Shown: piece by piece, positions 1 to 7,715 of the stretch
How positions within the stretch are numbered: the stretch's first letter is position 1
Layout of the letters: each line of letters opens with the position of its first letter
Assembly (NCBI RefSeq): GCF_009898475.1
Contig: NZ_QURE01000003.1
Location: forward strand, 1 to 34,862
Origin: Nitrososphaera sp. AFS
GTDB taxonomy: Archaea; Thermoproteota; Nitrososphaeria; Nitrososphaerales; Nitrososphaeraceae
Length of the DNA stretch: 34,862 nt
Reading direction: 5' to 3'
The notes under the pieces: generated by a model
Databases searched by the model: none
What the model saw: the letters and a program-made list of their open reading frames with translations, nothing else
What the model was told of the DNA's origin: nothing
Program-made: the position numbers and the translations under genes

Positions 1-124
1 AAAAGTCGACATCTAAGGATCTTCTGGACCTCGTGAATTTTGAAATCTGAGCCATCTAAAAAGACGTATTGAAGTCGCTAGTGAAATTGGGCCCTAGGTT
101 AGATACTCGTTCATTTTTGCAAAA

Positions 125-134
125 TTTTATATTC
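125..134 (+). promoter_or_regulatory. TATA-like box of zinc-finger gene
   Basis: TTTATATTC lies about 27 nt upstream of the TTG at 157. No Shine-Dalgarno sequence precedes the start, so a leaderless transcript is likely. The spacing is seen in the sequence; promoter function is inferred. Confidence 0.4.
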
Positions 135-156
135 ACCCTCTGGGGAATCGCATTGT

Positions 157-372
157 TTGTCGTCGAGTGAAAGTGCGAAAAGAAATGGGAGAAGTGTCCT
201 GCACTTTATTTCAGATTTTCAATGCTTTGTTTGTGGAGCTATATTCACTACTGATGAAGATCGAAAACTCCACCTAGAAATGGAGTCAAAGGGTATGTTA
301 ATCGCCTCTTCACAAGAGGAAAGAGATGCAGCAGCCATACAGAACTCGATGAACAAAAGTCGGAAACACTGA
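157..372 (+). CDS. Small C2H2-like zinc-finger protein with incomplete finger
   Basis: A 71-aa protein starting at TTG. Residues C23, C26 and H39 form the first three ligands of a C2H2 finger (CFVCGAIF, then RKLHLEME), but no second histidine follows in the usual 3-5 residue window; acidic residues stand there instead. The C-terminal third is charged and probably disordered. Small single-finger proteins are common in Nitrososphaerota. DNA or protein binding is possible but unproven, and zinc binding may need another ligand. A TATA-like box about 27 nt upstream supports the start. It runs convergently towards bud32. Confidence 0.6.
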   Translation: MSSSESAKRNGRSVLHFISDFQCFVCGAIFTTDEDRKLHLEMESKGMLIASSQEERDAAAIQNSMNKSRKH

Positions 373-440
373 GGATTCATTCATTCAGACGAGGGAATAT
401 AACTTCTTGCTCTCGATAGGACATGACCATTTCAATTAAT

Positions 441-1088
441 TTAATGGAGCGCATATCTGGCTCTTCTCTCGATACTCGAAACTTTAGTCAGCAGCTTTTT
501 GACCATCTTCTTGCCTTGTATTGTTGAATAACCCTGCAAGAAACCTGAAAAAAGAGTTTCAAACTGGGGGTAATGTACGCTGCTAAATGTCTCTTTTATC
601 AATCTAATATCAACTGCCTTATCTTCAAGACGGTCAGAATGAAAAGAAAGTCCAAAATCCAATAAATAAAGCTTATCCTCCAATAAGAAATTTGAAGTTG
701 TAAGATCCCCGTGGATAATATTCCTTGAATGAAGTAAGCCTGCATATGTTCCAATTTGCGAAGATATCTCCGAATTGATTATTTCTTTAGCATTCTTCGC
801 TGCAAGGAATTCCATGATGATCTCGCACGAAATTGGATCGACAAAGTAAACATGTGGACACATAATACCGATAGGTTTCACCCCTGAGAGCATCTGGGCT
901 TCGCGAATCGTTCGCCGCCTCCTAATGTCCAAGTCCAAAGATTTATGGCGATATGCTTTTACGGTCCGAACTTTAGCTATGGCTCTTTTGCCGTACCAAT
1001 CTGTGAGAAAAATGTCTGCCTCAGCGCCTTTTTTGAGCAATTTTCTTCTTTGGTGCTGCAATAATAATATAGAGTAGGAAAATGGCAT
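441..1088 (-). CDS. bud32: Bud32/PRPK-type KEOPS kinase
   Basis: Atypical RIO-like small kinase of the KEOPS complex, which helps Kae1 make t6A37 in ANN-decoding tRNAs. Visible features are the N-terminal KKGAEADIF nucleotide loop (19-27), the AKV lysine (39), the catalytic HGDLTTSN motif (126-133) and the DFG metal site (144-146). The length is normal for archaeal stand-alone Bud32. Family members usually begin only a few residues before the KKGAEADIF motif, so the roughly 17 extra N-terminal residues may be untranslated and a downstream TTG may be the real start. Its partner kae1 lies upstream on the same strand, but a plus-strand gene sits between them, and its start codon is 6 nt from this one. 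Confidence 0.9.
   Translation of the reverse strand: MPFSYSILLLQHQRRKLLKKGAEADIFLTDWYGKRAIAKVRTVKAYRHKSLDLDIRRRRTIREAQMLSGVKPIGIMCPHVYFVDPISCEIIMEFLAAKNAKEIINSEISSQIGTYAGLLHSRNIIHGDLTTSNFLLEDKLYLLDFGLSFHSDRLEDKAVDIRLIKETFSSVHYPQFETLFSGFLQGYSTIQGKKMVKKLLTKVSSIERRARYALH
1062..1071 (+). promoter_or_regulatory. TATA-like box inside bud32 for the PH-like gene
   Basis: TAATAATATA lies inside the 5' end of bud32, about 25-32 nt upstream of the plus-strand ATG at 1095. This is the expected position for a leaderless archaeal promoter. Function is inferred from position and composition. Confidence 0.4.
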
Positions 1089-1094
1089 AAAAAC

Positions 1095-1427
1095 ATGAGC
1101 CCAGTCGAACCTAGATCTGGAGAAAAAAAGATCCTTGATGAGGATTGCGCAGAAGACAATTTGAAGAATGGCATCTTAATATTAACTAATCAACGAGTCA
1201 TTTTTCAGAAGACTGAGGGGACTTTATTAACTCTCTCTAAGAAGGCGGAGGAATTGGTGGTGGAAATACCTCTCGACGACATTTTAACAGTAAAGGCCGA
1301 AGGCCGAATAGCTACTAAACTTTTTATTGCAACCAGAAATACTGCATACAAGTTTAGTGTCTATAGCAACCGAAAGTGGGCAAAAGCCATAGAACAGCAA
1401 ATTAACATTCACAAAAGCTCCAATTAA
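1095..1427 (+). CDS. PH/GRAM-like domain protein
   Basis: A 110-aa protein with the strand pattern of a PH-like barrel. The segment GILILTNQRVIF (about 46-57) is typical of bacterial/archaeal PH and GRAM-like domains, followed by beta strands and a C-terminal helix (NRKWAKAIEQQINIH). No signal peptide or membrane segment is visible. It lies on the plus strand between kae1 and bud32; the start is 6 nt from that of bud32 and the stop is 3 nt from the kae1 stop. It therefore fills the whole gap between two genes that are adjacent or fused in many archaea. Its function is unknown; a link to KEOPS would be guesswork. Confidence 0.7.
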   Translation: MSPVEPRSGEKKILDEDCAEDNLKNGILILTNQRVIFQKTEGTLLTLSKKAEELVVEIPLDDILTVKAEGRIATKLFIATRNTAYKFSVYSNRKWAKAIEQQINIHKSSN

Positions 1428-1430
1428 ACA

Positions 1431-2450
1431 TCAATTTCTAATAACTTCCACATCGTTGATTCGCCATGATTGGTTTATAAATGCTTTTTCAACTTGGACA
1501 TGTCTTCCTTTTCCAACATATTCTAAGATCCCGGCCCAGGCTATCTGCGCTCCATTGTCACCAGCGAGTTCTGCAGGACATCGGTAAAACTTGCATTTCT
1601 GTCTTTTGCAGGCTTCTTTCAACATTTCTGCTAGTCTGTTGTTAGCTGCAACTCCACCAACAATTAAAAATTCATTTTTTAACGTCAGTGAAAGTGCTCT
1701 CTCAACTGCTTCGGTCACCATCGCAAATGACGTCTCTTGAAGAGAGAAGGAAATCTCGCCCAAAGAAAGTTCCTTACTCTTGTTATGGACAGATCGGATG
1801 GCCGAAGTAAGAAGCCCAGAAAATGAGACGTCATTTCCTTTTACTACATACGGTAAGAGTCTATAATTACCGGCAGCTTTCCTACCAAGCTGTTCGATTT
1901 CGTGACCACACGGAGACGGTAAGCCTAAGCTTCTCCCAAATTGATCGAAAAGTTGACCTAATGTGATGTCTAAAGTTTCTCCGAAGATCCTCCACCTTTT
2001 TCCAGAAAAAGCCAAAATCGCTGTGTGTCCTCCAGAGACGAGCAACACTAACGGATCTTTGGCGCGCGAAATCATTATTCCTAGCTCTACATGTCCAATC
2101 CCATGGTTAGTTGGCACCAACGGTTTACTGTGAAAAGCTGAAAGGGTTCTTGCAACGACTGCTCCCACTCGAAGGCACGGACCTAGACCCGGGCCAGCAG
2201 AATACGCGATGACGTCGATATCCCTCATTGATACCTTTGCTGAACAGAGTGCATGTTTGAAAACGGTTTCGACTGCCTTGCAATGGTGTCGCGAAGCATC
2301 TCTAGGATGTATCCCAGAACCAGTAGGAGGCACATAGATATCTCTAGCATCCGAGAGTATCTTACCTATCAGTCGGTTTTGGTAAAATGAATATTGAACA
2401 ACTGAACAAGCGAACGTATGAGCAGTACTTTCGATCCCGAGACAGAACAT
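1431..2450 (-). CDS. kae1: tRNA threonylcarbamoyladenosine synthase Kae1/TsaD
   Basis: ASKHA-fold catalytic subunit of KEOPS; it transfers threonylcarbamoyl from TC-AMP to A37 of tRNA. It begins with the typical GIESTAHTF (5-13). The metal-binding histidines are H116 and H120 in NHGIGHVELG, and VSGGHTAI (138-145) and the late AGDNGAQIAW are classic. The 339-aa length matches archaeal Kae1 without a fused Bud32 domain. ychF lies 9 nt upstream on the same strand, so the two are probably cotranscribed. bud32 follows on the same strand but after an opposite-strand gene. Confidence 0.95.
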   Translation of the reverse strand: MFCLGIESTAHTFACSVVQYSFYQNRLIGKILSDARDIYVPPTGSGIHPRDASRHHCKAVETVFKHALCSAKVSMRDIDVIAYSAGPGLGPCLRVGAVVARTLSAFHSKPLVPTNHGIGHVELGIMISRAKDPLVLLVSGGHTAILAFSGKRWRIFGETLDITLGQLFDQFGRSLGLPSPCGHEIEQLGRKAAGNYRLLPYVVKGNDVSFSGLLTSAIRSVHNKSKELSLGEISFSLQETSFAMVTEAVERALSLTLKNEFLIVGGVAANNRLAEMLKEACKRQKCKFYRCPAELAGDNGAQIAWAGILEYVGKGRHVQVEKAFINQSWRINDVEVIRN

Positions 2451-2459
2451 GCCTTCCTT

Positions 2460-3656
2460 CTAGCCCCTGCTTGTTGTAGAAACTATTTTGATCACATCGT
2501 TGTTCTTGAGCTGGTAATCAGAACCTCGTCTTTGTTTAGTCCTCACATCTATCGCGAAAAGAAAACCTTTAGCTAGATCTTCATGTATTTGATTCGCTAG
2601 GTCCTTGACAGTCGAGTTGTGAGGGAGCAAACGAGCTTCGGGTAATACGTTCCCTTTCTTGTCAGTCAGCTTCACTTCATCTTCGACAGGATATACTATA
2701 ATCGAGTCTAAGGATCCAAGACAAGCGCGATTTATTGCTTCTTGTATTCCAGTGGACCCATACCGTTTTAACACAGTTTTAACCAAATCCAATGCCTTCT
2801 TTTGCGGCTCAGATAGCGAAGCACTCTCTAGTTCGAATGAGTGATCGCCAGGAGTATAAGTCAAAATTCCACGTTTGGCTGCTCTTCTCAGCAACAGTTC
2901 TGCCTCACTTGAGCAAGGTATCACTGCCTTGAAATCTTTAACTCGCGCAATAACCTCACTGGCTGCTTGCAGGTCAGCCTTGTTTGCAACTGTGATAATA
3001 GGCTTACCTTTTAGTCTAATGCTTTTGCTAAATCGCTTCAAGTCTTCTTCTAGCCAATTCCTAAGTTCTTTACCAATTAGTCCAACCTCCTTCAAAGACT
3101 CTAGCACGATATCCTCTTTAATTGCTAGACCTGACAACCTCTTTGAAATTAGCTGCTCGACTTTCTGTCCTCTGCTATTCGCTTCCTTAATTGCTTTTGA
3201 CCATTCTCTGTTCACGATAGAAAGAATCCAATAATCCAATTCATCTTCGACTAACTTTACATCCAAAAGCGGATCTGCCGAACCAGGGACCACTGGCTTT
3301 CCGTCTTTGTCAGTTGAACCAGAACCATCGACTATATGAATTAGCACGTCTGCTAGTCGTATATCGTCAAGGAATATATTTCCCAGACCCCTGCCTTGAT
3401 GTGCTCCTTCAACTAAGCCTGGTATATCAAGCATTCTAACAGGAATGAATCTAACCCCATCGATACAAATTGAATGAATTGGATTATCTTTGACTTTGAA
3501 CTCCTTACAAACACAATCTACTCTCACATTTGCAGTACCCAAATTGCTTTTGACCGTTGTGAAGGGATAATTTGCTGTTTGTACTTCCTGCTCCGTAGCT
3601 GCATTGAAAAAAGTAGACTTACCTACATTGGCTTTCCCTAAAAGTCCAATGAGCAA
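2460..3656 (-). CDS. ychF: OBG-family GTPase/ATPase YchF, archaeal type with TGS domain
   Basis: A ribosome-associated P-loop NTPase of the Obg family. It has the P-loop GKANVGKST (7-15), the switch I segment YPFTTVKSNLG, the G3 motif DIPGLVEGAHQGRGLGN and the G4 motif NKAD. A C-terminal TGS domain ends near IDVRTKQRRGSDY. The 398-aa length is normal for the archaeal branch. kae1 starts 9 nt downstream, which suggests one transcript for translation-related genes. The substrate preference (ATP or GTP) cannot be settled from sequence because the G4 motif is intact. Confidence 0.93.
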   Translation of the reverse strand: MLIGLLGKANVGKSTFFNAATEQEVQTANYPFTTVKSNLGTANVRVDCVCKEFKVKDNPIHSICIDGVRFIPVRMLDIPGLVEGAHQGRGLGNIFLDDIRLADVLIHIVDGSGSTDKDGKPVVPGSADPLLDVKLVEDELDYWILSIVNREWSKAIKEANSRGQKVEQLISKRLSGLAIKEDIVLESLKEVGLIGKELRNWLEEDLKRFSKSIRLKGKPIITVANKADLQAASEVIARVKDFKAVIPCSSEAELLLRRAAKRGILTYTPGDHSFELESASLSEPQKKALDLVKTVLKRYGSTGIQEAINRACLGSLDSIIVYPVEDEVKLTDKKGNVLPEARLLPHNSTVKDLANQIHEDLAKGFLFAIDVRTKQRRGSDYQLKNNDVIKIVSTTSRG

Positions 3657-3758
3657 CGAACGTACTATCTTGTGCCCGAATTAATATTTTTCATGTCGCG
3701 AGCAGGTTCCAGGATAGATGATTTAAATATCTTCTTGGGTTTGAACTTCTAACAAATA

Positions 3759-5132
3759 TTGGCCGGCATTGTCGGGATTAGCTCAGCAGCAGGGTCAAAA
3801 ACCAATGTAGTTTACTTATTGTCCCTTTGCATGCGAATGCTGCAGCATAGGGGTAAGGCGTATTGGAAGATAATAACATCGAATAAATCTATTTCGGGGT
3901 ACGGTTCTCTACCCTCCGATCGCCAACTGACACTGCTTGCTCATTCTCGAAAATTAACCGATGGTCTCGGAATTGGATATCTTTCGAAGCGTTCACCCCA
4001 ATTCAAGAGTATGAATAGGGTTAACGTGGTCCTCGATGGCTTTTTAGTTGACCTAGAGAAGCTCCATCTTCATCCACTTGTCGGGACTTCGCGGGAGTCG
4101 GATTCCCTTTTCAAGGTATCGACTATCTTTACGAAATTGCTATTCGAAAGATATCAGCCGGAGAGGAGCATAGAATTTTTGGACAGACATCTTCGTGGAA
4201 ATCTAGTTCTAGTATTAGGCGATTCGGTTTACGCTTTTAGGAACAGCACAGGATTTAAGCCCCTTGTGCTTGCCTCGGACAGAAACAAAATGCTAAGCAT
4301 TGTAGCTTCAGAAAATTCCTTACGTAATCTAGTAGATTTGGAATTTAAGGATGTTCGTGCAGGGTCCCTGATAGCACTACATGAGGGCGCAGTTGAAGAG
4401 TTATCAAGTGACCTTAGACCTAGGCACATGCTTATGGATCCTTTTGAATTCATAAGAGAGTCGCATGTAACTTCTTTATTTAAAAACAAAAGCATTTATG
4501 AGATTAGAAAAGAAATTGGCAAAAAGCAGGCTGATTTTCTCAGTTCTCGAATCAAATATTCAATTGATGGGGCGTATGCTGAACCAGATTACACTCGTCC
4601 AATGGCCTTAGGCTATAGCATCATGATTGGAATGATTAGGAAGAATTTTGACATGGCCGAAGGCGTAATAAAAGATAGATATGACGATGCAGATCATATG
4701 ATAGATTTTTCAGAACAAGTCAGCAAGAATAAGTTGCTCACGACTCATAAGTCTCTAAAATTTATAGTTGAAGATCAAGTTAGGAACAGAAGAATAGCTT
4801 CAATTCAAGGCACAATTCAAACAGGGGGTACGGCAAAGGAAACGATATACTATTTGCGAAAAGCAGGTGCTAAAAGTGTCGATTTAGTCGTGAGTTATGT
4901 TCCTACCGCAGACGGTAGACAAGTTGGTCTATACACAAAAAATAGAGAGTTAGTCGCAAACAAATACGTCGGAAAAGTTTCATCAATTGATGAACTGAAC
5001 GTGCGCGTGAAAAAAGAACTTGGTGCGGATAACATTTATTACAATAGTCCCGAAATTCTTGCACGGGGAATTGGTGTGCCTGAATACGATCTGTGGTTTC
5101 CGGAATGGGTTCGTTTTTTGGACTACAAATAA
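3759..5132 (+). CDS. PurF-like (amidophosphoribosyltransferase) paralogue, predicted catalytically dead
   Basis: A 457-aa protein aligning over its whole length with glutamine PRPP amidotransferase: an N-terminal Ntn glutaminase fold, then a PRTase fold. Family landmarks persist (GIVGI, LQHRG at 28-32, PFEFIRE at 228-234, PMALGY at 281-286, the KDRYDD region). The catalytic N-terminal Cys is Ala: the protein starts M-A-GIVGI where PurF has M-C-GIVGI. The glutamine-site segments GHxRYST and HNG are also gone. The PRPP loop, DDSIVRGTT in PurF, reads QGTIQTGGT (350-358), so the two acidic residues that contact PRPP-Mg are lost. The frame is intact, so this looks like a maintained pseudoenzyme, not a decaying gene. 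It starts with TTG. A true PurF must lie elsewhere. The role is unknown; it could regulate or scaffold purine enzymes. Confidence 0.85.
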   Translation: MAGIVGISSAAGSKTNVVYLLSLCMRMLQHRGKAYWKIITSNKSISGYGSLPSDRQLTLLAHSRKLTDGLGIGYLSKRSPQFKSMNRVNVVLDGFLVDLEKLHLHPLVGTSRESDSLFKVSTIFTKLLFERYQPERSIEFLDRHLRGNLVLVLGDSVYAFRNSTGFKPLVLASDRNKMLSIVASENSLRNLVDLEFKDVRAGSLIALHEGAVEELSSDLRPRHMLMDPFEFIRESHVTSLFKNKSIYEIRKEIGKKQADFLSSRIKYSIDGAYAEPDYTRPMALGYSIMIGMIRKNFDMAEGVIKDRYDDADHMIDFSEQVSKNKLLTTHKSLKFIVEDQVRNRRIASIQGTIQTGGTAKETIYYLRKAGAKSVDLVVSYVPTADGRQVGLYTKNRELVANKYVGKVSSIDELNVRVKKELGADNIYYNSPEILARGIGVPEYDLWFPEWVRFLDYK

Positions 5133-5343
5133 TTCGAAACTTTTAGAAGTGGAATATAACGATTCAGAGCTATAAGGCTGCAGAGACCTCTATCTTCCTG
5201 TTAAAGGGCATTAAAGTCACAACATAGGTTATACAATATATAATAAGGAATTATGACAATACGTAGAATCTACTGAATCTCTCAAAGGTGAATATTCACT
5301 ATTAATTGCGGAACGACCAAAGGTAGAACTTAAATGAAAGTCA

Positions 5344-5478
5344 ATGAGGGCTTACAAAGGAGAAGAAGCCTTGAACAACGGCCATACTTGTATTTCAATA
5401 CGTGGGGATAAGTTTCTTTTCACTGGCGCAATGATCGAGTTGCAGGATCCGTTAACTAATGGTAAAGTGATATTCTAA
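5344..5478 (+). CDS. Possible 44-aa small ORF
   Basis: It runs from ATG to TAA with an in-frame stop directly upstream. The peptide begins MRAYKGEEALNNGH and ends DPLTNGKVIF; it has one Cys and no membrane segment. No Shine-Dalgarno site or well-placed TATA box was found. The composition is protein-like, with few rare residues, but the length allows chance. I do not recognise it. Confidence 0.25.
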   Translation: MRAYKGEEALNNGHTCISIRGDKFLFTGAMIELQDPLTNGKVIF

Positions 5479-5560
5479 ATGAACCCCTCAAACGATGAAG
5501 ATGACTAGCCAAGCGATTTAACCTCATCTGGGTTCACGACCAGCCAAAATCCAGCCATCG

Positions 5561-5568
5561 TATATATA
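5561..5568 (+). promoter_or_regulatory. TATA box of the VIT-family transporter gene
   Basis: TATATATA lies about 24-31 nt upstream of the TTG at 5592. GGTGG at 5586-5590 directly precedes the start codon, which is too close for a standard Shine-Dalgarno spacing, so leaderless initiation is more likely. Confidence 0.5.
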
Positions 5569-5591
5569 CTGTATTAACAAAATATGGTGGA

Positions 5592-6335
5592 TTGAATTTG
5601 AAGAGTTCTACACATATAGAGCCTCATGTAAAAGAGAGTAGCTACATCCGGGATATTGTTTTCGGCTTTGGTGATGGAGTAAACACATCGCTTGGCATCG
5701 TTGCTGGGGTGGGTGGAGCTCAGATTTCAGCGGACGTAGTAATTTTGGCAGCTTTGGTAGGCATGTTTACTGGGGCAAAGGCTATGGCAGTCCAAAATTA
5801 TTTGGCCGTCAAATCTCAGCGGGAGATTTTAGAGTCAGAGATAAAACGAGAGGAGTTTGAGATTGAACACCTTCCACACAAGGAGCGTCAAGAAATAGTG
5901 GAAATATATCAGGCAAAGGGATTTCAAGGTGATGAACTCCAAAGAGTGGTTGACAAGATAACTTCAAACAAAGATGTTTGGCTTAAAACAATGTTGACAG
6001 AAGAGCTGGGACTAAATTTGGACATATTGGGAAGCCCTCTCAAGGGAGCCCTAGTTATGTTCGGATCTTTTTTACTTGGTGGGATACTTCCAATATTGCC
6101 TTACTTTGCAGTGAAAGCTGGACAACTATCGCCTTGGCTATCTATCGCTTTAGCTATAGCCATAAGTGTAGTTTCTTCGTTTATAGTCGGAGCGATTAAA
6201 GGTAGAATGGCTAAGAAAAACTGGATTAAAGGTGGTATTGAAATGGCAGGATTGGGAACAGGTATTGCACTGTTGGGATACGGGATAGGAGCAGAATTTG
6301 TGAATGTGGGAATAGTTAGTGTAAAGGGGAGTTGA
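5592..6335 (+). CDS. VIT1/CCC1-family divalent metal (Fe/Mn) transporter
   Basis: A 247-aa membrane protein. The N-terminus has the family signature FGFGDGVNTSLGIVAGVGGA (24-43) in the first helix, then a second helix (AALVGMFTGAKAMAVQNYLAV). A charged cytoplasmic segment (about 75-140), rich in Glu and containing EIxxREE and EELGL, matches the metal-binding domain of VIT proteins. Three hydrophobic helices follow to the C-terminus. The family exports Fe2+/Mn2+ from the cytosol. It starts at TTG behind a TATA box. A ferritin-like Dps gene about 14 kb away also handles iron, but the two are not linked in an operon. Confidence 0.85.
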   Translation: MNLKSSTHIEPHVKESSYIRDIVFGFGDGVNTSLGIVAGVGGAQISADVVILAALVGMFTGAKAMAVQNYLAVKSQREILESEIKREEFEIEHLPHKERQEIVEIYQAKGFQGDELQRVVDKITSNKDVWLKTMLTEELGLNLDILGSPLKGALVMFGSFLLGGILPILPYFAVKAGQLSPWLSIALAIAISVVSSFIVGAIKGRMAKKNWIKGGIEMAGLGTGIALLGYGIGAEFVNVGIVSVKGS

Positions 6336-6379
6336 CGCAACTGTCTTATTAGAAATATCTATGTAAACGCAGAGGTTGA

Positions 6380-6880
6380 TTATCGAGGTGAATCGGAAAA
6401 GCCTTTGTAAACATCAGAAAATTCACTAATCGCAGCCTTAGCATTACTTATAGCGCCGTGTTTCCTTGAAGTTGTTAATGCCGCCTTCAATTCATTAACT
6501 AACTCTGTTATGGAATTTAGTGTTTCCTTCAGACTGTCGCTCATCTCGCCAAGCCCTTTGCTATCACCTACTGTGCCAAAGGTTCTACTAGCAGATTTAA
6601 GGGTCTCTCTAGCCTGTTCAAAAACACCGCTTTGCTTCATCTCGATGACTGCGTTCTCGATCTTGATGGAGGAGTTCTGTATGGACTCAGCAGTTAACTT
6701 GATATTCTCTACATTCTTCACAAATTCCGGTGTTTTGAAAGTTTCCATGATCTCCTTTGCAGCGTTTGCCGCTTCAAGTATTTTTCCCAGGGATTCCTGC
6801 ACTCCTGGAGACCCAAGCTCGCGAATAATAGAGACGGCATCTGAGGTTGTTTCCCTGATCTCAGTCAGTTTGCCTGCCAT
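6380..6880 (-). CDS. Conserved-looking helical protein of unknown function
   Basis: A 166-aa soluble protein made almost entirely of predicted amphipathic helices with no Cys, His-rich or nucleotide motif. Segments such as KILEAANAAKEIMETF, IENAVIEMKQSGVFEQ and LNSITELVNELKAAL have heptad-like spacing of Leu/Ile/Val, suggesting a helical bundle or coiled coil. The repeated ELGSPGVQESLGK / KGLGEMSDSLKE pattern might reflect an internal duplication; a weak resemblance to DUF1641 was considered. It is convergent with the VIT gene (about 44 nt apart). I do not recognise it and assign no function. Confidence 0.6.
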   Translation of the reverse strand: MAGKLTEIRETTSDAVSIIRELGSPGVQESLGKILEAANAAKEIMETFKTPEFVKNVENIKLTAESIQNSSIKIENAVIEMKQSGVFEQARETLKSASRTFGTVGDSKGLGEMSDSLKETLNSITELVNELKAALTTSRKHGAISNAKAAISEFSDVYKGFSDSPR

Positions 6881-7083
6881 TTAGAAAACTATACTCCGCC
6901 CATTAATTGAAGGTTGCGCGATGCTGTTTCGATGGATTAGTATTAGCCTCCTACGCTAGGAAATTTGCAAAAGCCATCTATTAAGCAAAATGCGATGACA
7001 AAAGAATTGGTTCGAGATGATCCAGGATTTGATCGATAGAGTAACCTAATTGAGCATTAGATGCTACACTAGATTCGGCCTGC

Positions 7084-7129
7084 AGTAACTCCAGACAGAG
7101 TAACTGCAGTAACTCCAGAGTAACTGCAG
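7084..7129 (+). repeat. Four direct copies of AGTAACTSCAG
   Basis: Copies at 7084-7094, 7099-7109, 7108-7118 and 7119-7129 read AGTAACTCCAG, AGTAACTGCAG, AGTAACTCCAG and AGTAACTGCAG. The third and fourth sit at an 11-nt period; the second and third share two bases. They alternate C and G at position 8. They could be a slippage product or a small protein-binding array. Confidence 0.8.
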
Positions 7130-7334
7130 TCGAAGTAGCTTCTACAAAGGATGCGGCTTGGTGAGAATGGGAAAATTCTCCGATGGTCTATATCGCCCAC
7201 CAGCCTTCAATAGACAATTGGATGTGAAGAGATGGACTTAAAAATTGCCTGTTAGTCCGCAACTTCTAAAACAAATAATCTTTTGTTTCGAACACAACAT
7301 CATTTATTATTAGATAGCAGGCCGAGAAATACTA

Positions 7335-7675
7335 GAGGATAACCCCAAACGGCAATATCGGTACGTTGAGATCTGTAGAAGCATTAAAGGTTGGGAGTGG
7401 CCGTTAGAACCTCAGCAGTAAACCTCATGAAATTGAAGTTCAAGTTCAAAGCCCGGCTTAAATGAAGTCGAACATGTCCCGAGATTAACGTGGCCTAGCA
7501 TCCCCCTAAAGTTTAGGATTTGGTTCCCAAGAGTGGTGCTGAACCGGTTCGCTTCAGGGTGGACCTAAACCATGCTTGTTTTAGTCTTGTTAAGACCCGT
7601 TTGTCAGAACTATCGACAGTCCCACTAATAATGCTGAACGGATGCCCCAATTTTGGCCTTTTTTTCATTTCTACC
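7335..7675 (+). ncRNA. Candidate structured non-coding RNA
   Basis: The region combines a TATA-like stretch (CATTTATTATTAG, about 7300-7312), several stems and a terminal T7 run. Stems seen are TTGAA/TTCAA around 7434-7450, GTTTAGG (7511-7517) with CCTAAAC (7564-7570), an internal CTGAA/TTCAG, GTCTT/AAGAC (7584-7596), and GCC...GGC just before TTTTTTT (about 7668-7674). A CCGGCTTA string at about 7453 resembles the conserved 3' region of RNase P RNA, but the matching 5' GAGGAAAGTC element is missing. The opposite strand also has a TATA-like site (TATATGG, near 7675), so the strand is uncertain. The RNA class is not identified. Confidence 0.3.
7655..7675 (+). terminator. Hairpin plus T7 tract
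   Basis: A short GCC/GGC stem enclosing CAATTTTG is followed by seven T residues. Oligo-T tracts terminate archaeal RNA polymerase. It would end any plus-strand transcript from the preceding structured region. Confidence 0.35.
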
Positions 7676-7715
7676 ATATAACCGACAATAGGTGTTGAGA
7701 TTCATGACCCTTAAA

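Larger units (their letters stand above)
5133..5591. other. Intergenic region between the PurF-like gene and the VIT gene
   Basis: This 459-nt AT-rich stretch contains one short ORF (5344-5478) and the promoter of the VIT-type gene near its end. No tRNA, clear C/D-box RNA or repeat array was found. Confidence 0.5.
6885..7715. other. Long gene-free region with tandem repeats and hairpins
   Basis: There are 830 nt without a convincing CDS. It holds four copies of an 11-mer (7084-7129), a 6-bp hairpin (7163-7180), and a run of inverted repeats between about 7335 and 7675 ending in a T7 tract. These are listed separately. Confidence 0.6.

Noticed and set aside
7440-7470. CCGGCTTA string suggesting RNase P RNA
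   Set aside because: No matching GAGGAAAGTC region or P4 5' strand was found upstream at a plausible distance, so RNase P RNA is not called.
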